From assembly GCF_900269665.1 (NCBI RefSeq), contig NZ_LT985361.1, forward strand, positions 1,049,270 through 1,113,269: a stretch of DNA of 64,000 nt, read 5' to 3'. Origin of the DNA: Nocardia suismassiliense (GTDB taxonomy: Bacteria > Actinomycetota > Actinomycetes > Mycobacteriales > Mycobacteriaceae). Below the pieces are notes generated by a model. The model had not been told where the DNA came from. It saw only the letters and a program-made list of their open reading frames with translations, and did not search any database. Below, piece after piece: positions 27,553 through 35,958 of this stretch. The translations under genes and the position numbers were made by a program. The stretch's first letter is position 1. Each line of letters starts with the position of its first letter.

Positions 27553-29312
27553 TGACAGCTGAGGCTGGAGCGGTCTCAGTAAGTCAGCGCAACGGCGCCG
27601 GTCGATTTGCCGGCGCCGTCGAGCGCTTCTTTCGCCCGAACTATGTCGGGCTGGTCGTTGCCACTCTGTTCTTCTCGTTGTCGCTGACACCGTCACTGCT
27701 GCCGCGGGATTGGCTGTTCGAAGGGCTGATCGGCGGGGTCAACGCGGCCATCGGCTACGGCGTCGGGTGCCTGCTGGAGTGGGTGTACCGCAGGTGGATT
27801 CGGCCGAAGGTGCAGTTACCGCCCGCCGTGGCAAAGGTATTCGCTGATCTGCCCGCGTGGTTGCCGACTGTGGTCAAGGTGGCGGTGCTGCTCGGCTGCG
27901 TGATCGTCGCGATCGTGATGCTGGTGCAGTCGGCCCGGTGGCAGCGCGAGATCACCGCGTTGATGGGCATGGACGACATCACGACCACGGGCTTCCTGCG
28001 CACCGGTGCGCTGAGTGCCGCCGTGATCGCGCTGGTGATCGGGGTGTTTCGGGCCGTCCGATGGCTGATCAGATGGGTGGCGGGCGAATTGACCGCGCGG
28101 GTGCGCATCCCGCGTCAGTTCGCGTTGCCCATCGGCGCGCTGATCGTCACCATCCTCGCCGTCACACTGTTCAACGGCGTGCTCGCCAAAGCCTTTTTCG
28201 CGGCGGCCAATTCGGCGTTCAGCGTGCGCAACAGCCACACCTCTCCCCACGCCACCCAGCCGCAACTGCCGGAACGGTCCGGCAGTCCGAGCTCGCTGGC
28301 CAAGTGGGAGACCCTCGGCTCGGAGGGCCGCTGGTTCGTCTCCTACGTGCCGAGCGCCGACGACATCGCCAGGGTCACCGGCAAACCCGCGCGCGAACCC
28401 ATCCGGGTGTACACCGGTCTTGAATCGGCGGACGGACCGGAGGCGCAGGCCGAGCTGGCCGCCGCCGAGCTGGAGCGCACCGGCGCCTTCGACCGCAAAG
28501 CGCTGGTCGTGGTGACCACGACGGGCACCGGCTGGGTCGACTCGACCAGCGCCGAATCCGTCGAGCTGATGTACGGCGGCGATACCGCGATCGTGGCCAC
28601 CCAGTACTCGTATCTGCCCAGCGTGCTGTCGTTCCTCTCGGACAAGGAGAAGGCGACGCGCATGGGAAAGCTGGTGTTCGACAAGGTGTATGAGCACTGG
28701 TCGGCACGTCCGGCGAACGCCCGTCCGAAACTGCTCGTCTACGGGGAGAGCCTCGGCTCGCAGGGTTCGGAGGGCGCGTTCACCGGCCTGTCGGATCTGC
28801 GGACCAAATCCGACGGGGTGCTGTGGGTCGGTCCGCCCAACTCGAACCGGCTGTGGCGCGAATTCGTCACCCGTCGCGACCCTGGCTCACCCGAGGTATT
28901 GCCGACCTACGCCGACGGCCTGGTGGTGCGGTTCGCCGACGGCCGCGGCGACCTGTGGCGGCCGTCGAGCACCTGGCTCACCCCGCGCATCGCCTATCTG
29001 CAACACGCGTCCGATCCGGTGATCTGGTGGTCGCCGGATCTGCTGTTCACCGAACCGGATTGGCTGCGCGAGCCGCGCGGCGCGGATGTGTCGCCGACCA
29101 TGGCGTGGTATCCGATCGTCACCTTCTGGCAGGTGGCCGCGGATCTGCCGAACGCGCAAGGCGTCAACGACGGGCACGGGCATCGTTACGGCACGCTGGT
29201 GCTCGATGCCTGGGCCGCGCTCGCCGAGCCGCCGGACTGGTCGGCGGAGCTCTCGGATCGGATCCGAAACTACTTGGAAGCGTCGGCGGTTCGCGAACGC
29301 TCGCTGAAATAG
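27552..29312 (+). CDS. Membrane-anchored alpha/beta hydrolase (Abhydrolase_9), copy A
   Basis: A 586-aa protein with four to five N-terminal helices (Abhydrolase_9_N; NYVGLVVATLFFSLSLTPSLLPRDW is the signature opening) and a C-terminal hydrolase-like domain on the outside or inner face. The presumed nucleophile is in KLLVYGESLGSQGSE (about residue 400), with QHASDPVIWWSPDL and NDGHGHRYG as probable acid and base regions. It overlaps purL by one base (TGATG). A paralogue of the same length lies 0.6 kb downstream. The family is common in Mycobacteriales, and its substrate is unknown. Confidence 0.85.
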   Translation: MTAEAGAVSVSQRNGAGRFAGAVERFFRPNYVGLVVATLFFSLSLTPSLLPRDWLFEGLIGGVNAAIGYGVGCLLEWVYRRWIRPKVQLPPAVAKVFADLPAWLPTVVKVAVLLGCVIVAIVMLVQSARWQREITALMGMDDITTTGFLRTGALSAAVIALVIGVFRAVRWLIRWVAGELTARVRIPRQFALPIGALIVTILAVTLFNGVLAKAFFAAANSAFSVRNSHTSPHATQPQLPERSGSPSSLAKWETLGSEGRWFVSYVPSADDIARVTGKPAREPIRVYTGLESADGPEAQAELAAAELERTGAFDRKALVVVTTTGTGWVDSTSAESVELMYGGDTAIVATQYSYLPSVLSFLSDKEKATRMGKLVFDKVYEHWSARPANARPKLLVYGESLGSQGSEGAFTGLSDLRTKSDGVLWVGPPNSNRLWREFVTRRDPGSPEVLPTYADGLVVRFADGRGDLWRPSSTWLTPRIAYLQHASDPVIWWSPDLLFTEPDWLREPRGADVSPTMAWYPIVTFWQVAADLPNAQGVNDGHGHRYGTLVLDAWAALAEPPDWSAELSDRIRNYLEASAVRERSLK

Positions 29313-29320
29313 GACGCGGT

Positions 29321-29362
29321 CCTGGGCGGGCCGGGACCCCTCGTGCACAAGGCCCGCCCAGG
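29321..29362. terminator. Bidirectional stem-loop after hydrolase A
   Basis: Perfect 12-bp arms CCTGGGCGGGCC (29321-29332) and GGCCCGCCCAGG (29351-29362) sit between the convergent hydrolase A and YiaA/B-like genes. Confidence 0.65.
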
Positions 29363-29369
29363 CGCGTCG

Positions 29370-29660
29370 TCAGGTCACGGTGTTGAACGGATCGTGCTCT
29401 GCGAGCAGCTTTTCCAACCGTGCCTGATCGATGCGACCGTGTACGGTCGCGGCCTCGTGCTGGTCACGCACCACCTTCGCCAAGGTGAAGGTGCTGGTCA
29501 CCAGGAACAGCAGCGACATCGCGAGGAAGCCGCGCTGCCACATGTCCAATGGGAGATAACAGATTCCGATGCCCGCCCCGAGAAAGCTGACACCGAACGC
29601 GATCGCGGCCTGCGCGATGAAGGCCGAGGTGGTCTTCGACTGTGCGTTGGGAGTGCTCAT
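29370..29660 (-). CDS. YiaA/YiaB-like two-helix membrane protein
   Basis: A 96-aa membrane protein with two helices (AFIAQAAIAFGVSFLGAGIGICYL and WQRGFLAMSLLFLVTSTFTLAK), the yiaA/B two-helix domain, then a hydrophilic C-terminal tail. The ATG at 29660 gives STPNAQSKTTSAFIAQ, the usual short N-terminus; no Shine-Dalgarno is seen before it. Function unknown. It stands between two paralogous membrane hydrolases, convergent with the first. Confidence 0.8.
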   Translation of the reverse strand: MSTPNAQSKTTSAFIAQAAIAFGVSFLGAGIGICYLPLDMWQRGFLAMSLLFLVTSTFTLAKVVRDQHEAATVHGRIDQARLEKLLAEHDPFNTVT

Positions 29661-29943
29661 AGGTAGGAAGTCTGCCGACACGCGCACGCGCGCAACCGCG
29701 TACAACTACTCGAGCGGTCTGGGTAGTTGCCGATCGAGGTCGGGGACTCCGTGACGGCGTCGCGTTGCGCATCCGATCTTCGGCGTCGGCCGACCAGGCG
29801 GCCCGGCGGCAACATCGCCTCGGCCCACCGTGTCAGAAATATCCGTGGGTCGCCCGCCATACTGTTGCGGTGATGATCGCAACGGACCCGCCCGCGCCCG
29901 AACTCCGCGCGCGCTGAGTCCCGTGCTCGTGCCCGCCTCCACC

Positions 29944-31659
29944 ATGACGAAGCTGCGTGCCCGCGGCGTCGTCCTCGTGCGGCGCGCGGAAGACATCATC
30001 GATCTGAACTATGCCGGGCTGGTCGTCGCGACGGTGTTCTTCGCCCTGTCGGTGACGCCGTCGCTGCTGCCGCGCGACTGGCTGTTCCAGGGCCTGATCA
30101 GCGGGATCAACGCCGCGCTCGGGTACGGCGTCGGCTGCGTGCTGGAGTGGCTGTTCCGGCTGTGGGTGCGGCCCCGGCTGACCCGGATTCCGCCACCGCC
30201 GACCTGGGTGCGCTACGCGGTGAAGTCCGCAATCCTGTTCACGGCCGCGCTGAGTGCGGCGCTGATGCTGGTCCAGTCGGCGCGCTGGCAGCGCGAGATC
30301 ACCGCGTTGATGGGCATGGAAGGCACCACGACACCCGCCTACCTGCGCACGGGCCTGCTGAGTCTGGCAGTCGGCGTGGCGGTGGTCTCGGTGTATCGCA
30401 CGGTGCGCGAGATCATCCGGTTCTTCGCCCGGCTGCTCAACCAGTGGGTGCGGGTGCCGCGCGAGCTGGCGCCCGCCGCCGGGTTCCTGGTACTCGTCCT
30501 GCTGGCCGTGACGATTTTCAACGGTGTGGCCTCGCGCGCGTTCTTCGCCGTGGCGAACTCCGCGTTCAGCGTGCGCAACGATCACACCTCGGCGAACGCG
30601 ATCCAGCCGGTGCAGCCCGAACGCTCGGGCAGCCCCGCCTCGCTGGCGAAATGGGAGACCCTCGGGTACGAGGGGCGGTGGTTCGTCTCGCACGGGCCGA
30701 CCGCGAGCAAGATCGGCGAGGTGACCGGCAAGCCGGCCCGCGAACCGATCCGCGCCTACGTGGGGCTGGAATCGGCCAAGGGAGACGAGGATCCGGCGGA
30801 ACTGGCCGCCGCGGAGCTCGAGCGCACCGGCGCGTTCGATCGCAAGGTGCTCGTGGTGATGACGACCACCGGCACCGGCTGGGTGAACGCCATGGCGGCC
30901 GGCGCGATCGAGTACATGTACGGCGGGGACAGCGCGATCGTCGCCTCGCAGTATTCGTATCTGCCCAGCGTGCTGTCGTTCCTGGCGGACCGGGGCAAGG
31001 CGATGACCGCGGGCCGGGCCATGTTCGACGCGATCTACCGGCACTGGAGCGCGCGGCCGCGGGAGCAGCGCCCCAAGCTGCTGGTGTACGGGGAGAGCCT
31101 GGGCTCGCAGGGCTCCGAGGCCGCCTTCGACGGGCTGGCCGACCTGCGGACGAAGGTGGACGGCGCGCTGTGGGTGGGCCCGCCGAACTCGAATCGACTA
31201 TGGCAGCAGTTCGTTTCGCGGCGCGATCCCGGTTCGCGGGAGGTCCAGCCGGTGTACGCCGACGGGCTGGTGGTGCGATTCGCCTCCGACAGTGCCGATC
31301 TCGCGCGACCGTCCACCGAGTGGCGGCCGCCGCGGATCGCCTATCTGCAGCACGCGTCCGATCCGATCGTCTGGTGGTCCACGGATCTGATCTTCTCCCA
31401 ACCGGATTGGCTGTCCGAACCGCGCGGCGCCGACGTCTCCTCACAGATGCGCTGGTGGCCGTTCGTCACCTTCTGGCAGGTCGCCGCCGACCTCACCAAT
31501 GCGCAGGGCGTCACCGACGGGCACGGGCATCGCTACGGCAGCCTGGTGCTCGACGGATGGGCGGCCATCGCCGCGCCGCCGGACTGGAACGCGGGCCTGT
31601 CCGACCGGATCAGGGCCGAGATCGAGGCCACCGAGGACTTCGAGCGGAAGATCAAGTGA
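29944..31659 (+). CDS. Membrane-anchored alpha/beta hydrolase (Abhydrolase_9), copy B
   Basis: A 571-aa paralogue of the gene at 27552, sharing long identical stretches (LPRDWLFQGLISGINAALGYGVGC, QSARWQREITALMGM, LLVYGESLGSQGSE, DGHGHRYG). ATG at 29944 is used because it places the conserved NYAGLVVAT about 20 residues from the start; GTG codons at 29923 and 29929 are possible. Presumed nucleophile in GESLGS. The next gene overlaps its stop as GTGA. The pair probably arose by tandem duplication, with the YiaA/B gene between the copies. Confidence 0.85.
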   Translation: MTKLRARGVVLVRRAEDIIDLNYAGLVVATVFFALSVTPSLLPRDWLFQGLISGINAALGYGVGCVLEWLFRLWVRPRLTRIPPPPTWVRYAVKSAILFTAALSAALMLVQSARWQREITALMGMEGTTTPAYLRTGLLSLAVGVAVVSVYRTVREIIRFFARLLNQWVRVPRELAPAAGFLVLVLLAVTIFNGVASRAFFAVANSAFSVRNDHTSANAIQPVQPERSGSPASLAKWETLGYEGRWFVSHGPTASKIGEVTGKPAREPIRAYVGLESAKGDEDPAELAAAELERTGAFDRKVLVVMTTTGTGWVNAMAAGAIEYMYGGDSAIVASQYSYLPSVLSFLADRGKAMTAGRAMFDAIYRHWSARPREQRPKLLVYGESLGSQGSEAAFDGLADLRTKVDGALWVGPPNSNRLWQQFVSRRDPGSREVQPVYADGLVVRFASDSADLARPSTEWRPPRIAYLQHASDPIVWWSTDLIFSQPDWLSEPRGADVSSQMRWWPFVTFWQVAADLTNAQGVTDGHGHRYGSLVLDGWAAIAAPPDWNAGLSDRIRAEIEATEDFERKIK

Positions 31660-32291
31660 GTAGAGTTCCGGAAACTGTTGTCGCCGTCGGGATTCCACTG
31701 GCGTGGAGCAACTGGGTGCTACCCGGGCTCGGGCTCGGTGTGCGCGGTAGGACCGCCGCCAATGCCGGATTCGCCACCGCCTATGCCATCGCTTTCCGTG
31801 GCGAGCCGAAGTGGTTCTCCGCGAAGGCATTTCGATACGGTGCTGTGTCCGCCGCGCTGGTCGCCGCCGGTTACGGGGTGGCCTTGGCGATTCCCTCGGT
31901 GCGGAAAGGGCTGCGCGAGTTCATCGATCGCGGGCCGGAGGTCGACGCCGCCGAATGGATCATGGTGCATATCCCGATCGGCACTGTCTACGGCGAAGAG
32001 ATGATCTTTCGGGCCACCTTGGAACCGTTGCTGGACAACGTCTTCGGTTCCCGTGCCGGATCGGTGCTGGGTGCGTTGACCTTCGGGCTCTGGCATGTGC
32101 ATCCGGCCCGTGCCGCGGGTGACAGTGTTCCAGTCACCGTGGCCGCCACGGCTGCGGGTGGTTTCGCGTTCGGCTGGTTGCGCCGCCGCACGGGAAGCAT
32201 CACGGCGCCGGCCATGCTGCATCTGGCCACCAATGCGGGTGGCGCTGTCGCGCCTCGTCTGGCTCGGCTGATCGGTACTGCCGAAAAGTAA
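31656..32291 (+). CDS. CPBP family intramembrane metalloprotease
   Basis: A 211-aa membrane protein with CAAX-protease/bacteriocin-processing (ABI) motifs: YGEEMIFRATLEPLL (catalytic Glu114-Glu115 and Arg119), FGLWHVHPAR (metal His) and ITAPAMLHLATNAGG (second His, Asn). The GTG start overlaps the stop of hydrolase B (GTGA). The N-terminal helix LAWSNWVLPGLGLG fits mycobacterial homologues. Substrates of these proteases are rarely known; coupling to the hydrolase gene hints at a shared envelope task. Confidence 0.85.
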   Translation: MSRVPETVVAVGIPLAWSNWVLPGLGLGVRGRTAANAGFATAYAIAFRGEPKWFSAKAFRYGAVSAALVAAGYGVALAIPSVRKGLREFIDRGPEVDAAEWIMVHIPIGTVYGEEMIFRATLEPLLDNVFGSRAGSVLGALTFGLWHVHPARAAGDSVPVTVAATAAGGFAFGWLRRRTGSITAPAMLHLATNAGGAVAPRLARLIGTAEK

Positions 32292-32410
32292 ACCGGCTCA
32301 ACACATCCGGGCAGCTGCTGTCGGCGGGCCAGGTCCTTCCTCGCCCCACATGACGTCTGCGCAACTCTCCGACCGCTTACGAGGCAAATATCGAGGAACA
32401 CCATGCGCAC

Positions 32411-32440
32411 TTGCGCACAGCGTTCCGCTGTGCGTACAGT
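32411..32440 (+). promoter_or_regulatory. Candidate promoter with embedded palindrome
   Basis: TTGCGC (32411-32416) and TACAGT (32435-32440), 18 bases apart, look like -35 and -10 boxes. Between them a perfect inverted repeat CGCACAGCG / CGCTGTGCG with a 3-nt centre (32414-32434) overlaps the -35 box, the position of a repressor operator. It lies 56 bases before the start of the beta-lactamase-fold gene. No regulator gene is adjacent. Confidence 0.45.
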
Positions 32441-32495
32441 GTTCGCAACAGGAGAACGGCGTACACGCCGACTGGATGTAGAGCAGGAGAACACA

Positions 32496-33956
32496 ATGTC
32501 GAACACCGTGAGCTGGGACACCGAGGGTGACTGGAAGGCGCAGGGCGACTGGGGCAGCACCGATTCGACCGGGCGAGATTTCTCGGTTGCGCGCTGGCAG
32601 CGGCGGCTCGACGAACTCCGGGCCACCCATCATGTGCCGGGTGCGGCGCTGGCGATTCTGGTCGACGGCAAGGTCTACGAGCTCGCCAGTGGCGTCCTGC
32701 ACCGCGGTACGGGCGTGGAGGTCACCCCGGACTCGGTGTTCCTGTGCGGCTCGGTCGCCAAGGTCTACACCGCCACGATGATCATGCGACTGGTCGATCA
32801 GGGCAAGCTCGACCTCGACGCCCCCGTCGTCGACGTGCTGCCCGAGTTCGCCACCCCGGACGAGGAAGCCACCGCGACCATCACCGTCCGGCAGTTGCTC
32901 AGCCACACCGGCGGCGTGACCAACGACTTCAACTACGACGGCGGCCGCGGTGACAACTGCCTTGCCGAATATGTCCGGGCCGCAAGAGAAGTCGCGCTCG
33001 ACTGCACGCCGGGCGCCGGGACGTCCTACGGCGGACTCGGTTTCGTGGTGCTCGGCCGGGTGATCGAGGTGCTGACCGGCAAGACCTTCGACGAGGCCGT
33101 GCAGGACCTGCTCGCCACCCCGCTGGGTCTCGACCAGCTGATGACGTTGCCGGAGCAGGCCCTGCGGTTCCGCGTGGCGATGAGCCACCTGGGCGAGCCG
33201 GGTAGGTACCCGGACCCGGCGCCGCAGTGGGACATCATGCCGCGCTCGGCCGCGCCCGCAGCACGGGTCATCAGCTCCGCGGGTGACATGGTGCGGTTCG
33301 CCCGGATGCACCTCGAGGGTGGCCGCGCCGCCGACGGCACCGTGGTGATGTCGCCGGAAACCGTTGCGGCGATGCAGCAGCGGGAGGTCGACGTGCCGGA
33401 CAAGTGGACCGTCAGCGCGGACGGCTGGGGCCTGGGCTGGACCCTGTACGACTGGGACGGCATCAAGGGCTTCGGTCACGACGGCGCCGCGATCGGCCAG
33501 TACGCCTACTTGCGAGCCATCCCAGAGGCGGGCGTCGCCGTCGCTCTGCTCACCAATGGTGGTGGCGCACGCCAGCTTTACGCCGCGCTGTTCCGGGAAC
33601 TGCTCGCCGAACTGGCCGGGGTGCGGATGCCGGAGCCCTTCGCTCCCGCGAATCCGCCGGTCCAGGTGGACATCGCACCGTTCGCCGGCACCTACCGCCG
33701 CGCGGGCGTTGTCGTCACGGTGAGCAAGCGCGACGACGGCTCCGCGCACATGCTCTACGAATTCGTGGACGAGATGAAGGACATGTCGCCGCCGCTGAGC
33801 ATGGAGCTCACCCCGGTCGCCGAGGCGGTGTTCGCCGCCTCCGGTGCGGGCCCGTCGTTCAGCGAGGACTATATGCCGGTCGTCTTCGCCACCCTCGCCG
33901 ACGGCACCGAGGTCTGCTACGTCGGTATGCGCGCCACCCCGAAGCAGTCCGTCTGA
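32496..33956 (+). CDS. Serine beta-lactamase-fold protein (class C / esterase-like)
   Basis: A 486-aa protein with no signal peptide. The SxxK catalytic pair is CGSVAKVYT (Ser86, Lys89); the second motif is GAGTSYGG with Tyr near 173, and the third is GFGHDGAAIG. This set is typical of PF00144 esterases and D-aminopeptidase-like enzymes rather than true beta-lactamases, which would be exported. A C-terminal beta-barrel-like extension (about residues 380-486) is present. AGGAG lies 7 nt before the ATG. It probably hydrolyses an ester or amide in the cytosol. Confidence 0.85.
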   Translation: MSNTVSWDTEGDWKAQGDWGSTDSTGRDFSVARWQRRLDELRATHHVPGAALAILVDGKVYELASGVLHRGTGVEVTPDSVFLCGSVAKVYTATMIMRLVDQGKLDLDAPVVDVLPEFATPDEEATATITVRQLLSHTGGVTNDFNYDGGRGDNCLAEYVRAAREVALDCTPGAGTSYGGLGFVVLGRVIEVLTGKTFDEAVQDLLATPLGLDQLMTLPEQALRFRVAMSHLGEPGRYPDPAPQWDIMPRSAAPAARVISSAGDMVRFARMHLEGGRAADGTVVMSPETVAAMQQREVDVPDKWTVSADGWGLGWTLYDWDGIKGFGHDGAAIGQYAYLRAIPEAGVAVALLTNGGGARQLYAALFRELLAELAGVRMPEPFAPANPPVQVDIAPFAGTYRRAGVVVTVSKRDDGSAHMLYEFVDEMKDMSPPLSMELTPVAEAVFAASGAGPSFSEDYMPVVFATLADGTEVCYVGMRATPKQSV

Positions 33957-33968
33957 TCAATCCGAAAC

Positions 33969-33999
33969 CGAAGGGCCGGGCCATAACCCGGCCTTTTCG
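33969..33999. terminator. Bidirectional terminator
   Basis: CGAAGGGCCGGG (33969-33980) pairs with CCCGGCCTTTTCG (33987-33999) with a one-base bulge. TTTT lies in the second arm, and the site sits between two convergent genes. Confidence 0.6.
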
Positions 34000-34014
34000 G
34001 CATGCCGCCAGCGG

Positions 34015-35175
34015 TCAAGCTCCGGTCTTCGTGACCGATATCGCCGCTCGGTGAGCCGCTTGCAGCGCGCTGTTGATCGCGATTTCGCCACGCATGCCCG
34101 GGGCGGCGACTTGGTCGCCGATCAGGTAGACGTCGTTGCCGCGGTCGATGGCGGGCCGGTCGCGCCAGGTCTGACCGGGTAGGTCCAGTGCGCCGGTGCG
34201 GCCCTTCGCGGCCCCGGTGCGGTGGAATGTGGTGCGGTCCCGCCAGCCGGGCAGCACGGTGTCGGCGAACCGGCCCAGCCGCAGTTGCGTATCGCCGGGG
34301 GATTCGCCCGCGCGGGTGGGCATTTGCAGTTGGAACAGCGATTCACCCGGCGGCGCGATGGTGTCGTCCTGCATGGTGTAGCTCTCGTGGAACCCGCCCT
34401 CGTCCAGGTCGAACACCAGGGTGCGGTCGCCGCGAGACGCGGTGACCGCGATGTCGAGCAGGGCGCACTGGCCGCTGGTCCACTGGAGGCTGTCGTCGCC
34501 GAGCAGCATTCTGGCGGAGCTCAATTCGGTGGCGACCAGCACCGGCCCGTCGGTCGGCAGCTGATCGACCCGCGCGCCGGTCTCGATGGTGACGCCGAGT
34601 TCCGTTGCGCGCTCGGCCATTCGGCCGATGACGCGTTGCCAGCCGCCGCGTACCCAGCGCACCGCAGGAATATTCGGTCCGAAGACACGCTGGAACAAAT
34701 CCCATACGAAGGCTGCGGACAGGCGGCCGGTGTCGGCGTCGTAGGTCACCACGCTGATCGCGTTGGCCAGTTGCTCGGCGGTGCGCTCGCCCCAGCGGGC
34801 CGAGGCCCAGCCGCGGAAGTCCTGATCGACCGGGGCGCGCAGCCTGCCGCGGGCCTGGGCACGCAGCATCCGGATCGGCGGCAGCGCGCGCACCCGGCCG
34901 TCGACCCGGAAACCCGCCCGCGTCCAGTCCCCGAGGCTGGGCCAGCCCAGATCACTGACGAAGCCATGCTTTTTCAGCCACGTGTAGTGCGGGCCGTCGG
35001 CGTAGAAGACATGCGCACCGTCGTGTGCGACATACGGCGGCGCGGTGGCCCGGCCGCGGCCGCCGAGGGTGTGGTGTGCCTCGTACAGGCGCACCGCCGC
35101 ACCCGCCTCGGCCAGTGCGATGGCCGCGGTCAGGCCGGCCAGGCCGCCGCCGATCACCGTGACGTGTGTTGTCAT
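34015..35175 (-). CDS. FAD-dependent oxidoreductase (phytoene desaturase/amine oxidase-like)
   Basis: A 386-aa flavoprotein. The dinucleotide-binding motif VTVIGGGLAGLTAAIALAEAG (residues 4-24) is followed by LYEAHHTLGGRGR, the FAD ribose/flavin contact. The C-terminal FAD motif DVYLIGDQVAAPGMRGEIAINSALQAA is also present. This is the layout of carotenoid desaturases and amine oxidases; the substrate is unknown. The ATG at 35175 overlaps the stop of the TetR gene (ATGA), so both form one operon controlled by the palindrome at 35831. Confidence 0.88.
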   Translation of the reverse strand: MTTHVTVIGGGLAGLTAAIALAEAGAAVRLYEAHHTLGGRGRATAPPYVAHDGAHVFYADGPHYTWLKKHGFVSDLGWPSLGDWTRAGFRVDGRVRALPPIRMLRAQARGRLRAPVDQDFRGWASARWGERTAEQLANAISVVTYDADTGRLSAAFVWDLFQRVFGPNIPAVRWVRGGWQRVIGRMAERATELGVTIETGARVDQLPTDGPVLVATELSSARMLLGDDSLQWTSGQCALLDIAVTASRGDRTLVFDLDEGGFHESYTMQDDTIAPPGESLFQLQMPTRAGESPGDTQLRLGRFADTVLPGWRDRTTFHRTGAAKGRTGALDLPGQTWRDRPAIDRGNDVYLIGDQVAAPGMRGEIAINSALQAAHRAAISVTKTGA

Positions 35176-35822
35176 GCTGTTCCCTCTCCCTGTGTGCCGG
35201 TCCACCCCAGTCGGGCGACGACCATCTCGGCGATGGAGCGCAGATAGCGGTCCGGGTCGACCGCGGTGGGGTGTTCGCCGCCGAAGGTGTCACTGATCAG
35301 CCAGTAGTGCGCGACCGCGCCGACGACCACCGCCGCGGCGGCCTCCCAATCCTGGTCCTGCCGTTGCGGATCGGTGAGCTCCAGCAGTCCGCGCAGTACC
35401 GCCGAGACGAAAACCAGGTACTCCTCGCGCCGGAACACCTCGAGCGCAGCGGTCCCGATCGAGTTGTCGCGCATCAGGATTCGGTTCACATCGCGGTCGT
35501 GCTCGAGCCTGGCCAGCCCGATCCGGCACAGCATTGTCAGCTTGTCGACCGTGGAGCCCTGCGGCTCCAGCGAATCGAGCCAGGCCAGCACCGAGAAATC
35601 CGGGTTGAGGAACGATGCCCATTCGCCCCGCTCGGTCAGCCGCGACCGCACCGCCTCGACCAGCAGCTCGTCCTTGGACCGGAAATGCCGGTACATCGCC
35701 CCGGACCCGCCCGAGAGTCCTGCGGCCCGTTCGATCTGCGTCACGGTGGTCCGCGCGAAACCCTGCTCCCCGAACAGCCGCAGCGCCGCCGCCATGACCC
35801 GTTCTCGCGTCGAGTCAGCCAT
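35172..35822 (-). CDS. TetR family transcriptional regulator
   Basis: A 216-aa repressor. The N-terminal helix-turn-helix spans about residues 3-50 (RVMAAALRLFGEQGFARTTVTQIERAAGLSGGSGAMYRHFRSKDELL). ATG 35822 is chosen because AGGAG lies 5 nt before it; a GTG two codons earlier overlaps that site. The 24-bp palindrome at 35831-35854 lies just upstream of the ribosome binding site and is the obvious autoregulatory operator. It probably also represses the coupled flavoprotein gene. Ligand unknown. Confidence 0.92.
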   Translation of the reverse strand: MADSTRERVMAAALRLFGEQGFARTTVTQIERAAGLSGGSGAMYRHFRSKDELLVEAVRSRLTERGEWASFLNPDFSVLAWLDSLEPQGSTVDKLTMLCRIGLARLEHDRDVNRILMRDNSIGTAALEVFRREEYLVFVSAVLRGLLELTDPQRQDQDWEAAAAVVVGAVAHYWLISDTFGGEHPTAVDPDRYLRSIAEMVVARLGWTGTQGEGTA

Positions 35823-35830
35823 CCGCACTC

Positions 35831-35854
35831 CTGTAAGTAACTACTTACTTACAG
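35831..35854 (-). promoter_or_regulatory. Palindromic operator of the TetR operon
   Basis: Perfect inverted repeat: CTGTAAGTAA (35831-35840), spacer CTAC, TTACTTACAG (35845-35854). It ends 9 bases before the TetR start codon and overlaps the predicted -10 box (complement of 35851-35856, TACTGT). The AT-rich palindrome stands out sharply in this GC-rich sequence. Confidence 0.8.
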
Positions 35855-35880
35855 TATGAGTGAGCGGCGCAGCCGCGCAA
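35851..35880 (-). promoter_or_regulatory. Predicted promoter of the TetR operon
   Basis: On the minus strand TTGCGC (complement of 35875-35880) and TACTGT (complement of 35851-35856) are 18 bases apart. The -10 box overlaps the palindrome, so repressor binding would block polymerase. Confidence 0.5.
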
Positions 35881-35896
35881 GCATTTCCACGTTTCG
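35867..35896 (-). repeat. 30-bp upstream repeat, copy 1
   Basis: On the minus strand the unit begins CGAAACGTGGAAATGC and ends GCGCGGCTGCGC. It is identical to 36549-36578 except for one base. It ends 44 bases before the TetR start codon and contains the predicted -35 box. It also encodes the first six codons of a 12-codon reading frame (35849-35884). Confidence 0.7.
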
Positions 35897-35958
35897 TGCG
35901 CGGGTGAGTGCGGCGGCTTGCCTCGAAACCGGTGAGTAGCGGCTCCAGTTCCCGACGG

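Noticed and set aside
25198..27696. 832-codon open frame antisense to purL
   Set aside because: Same shadow effect; purL is certain on the other strand.
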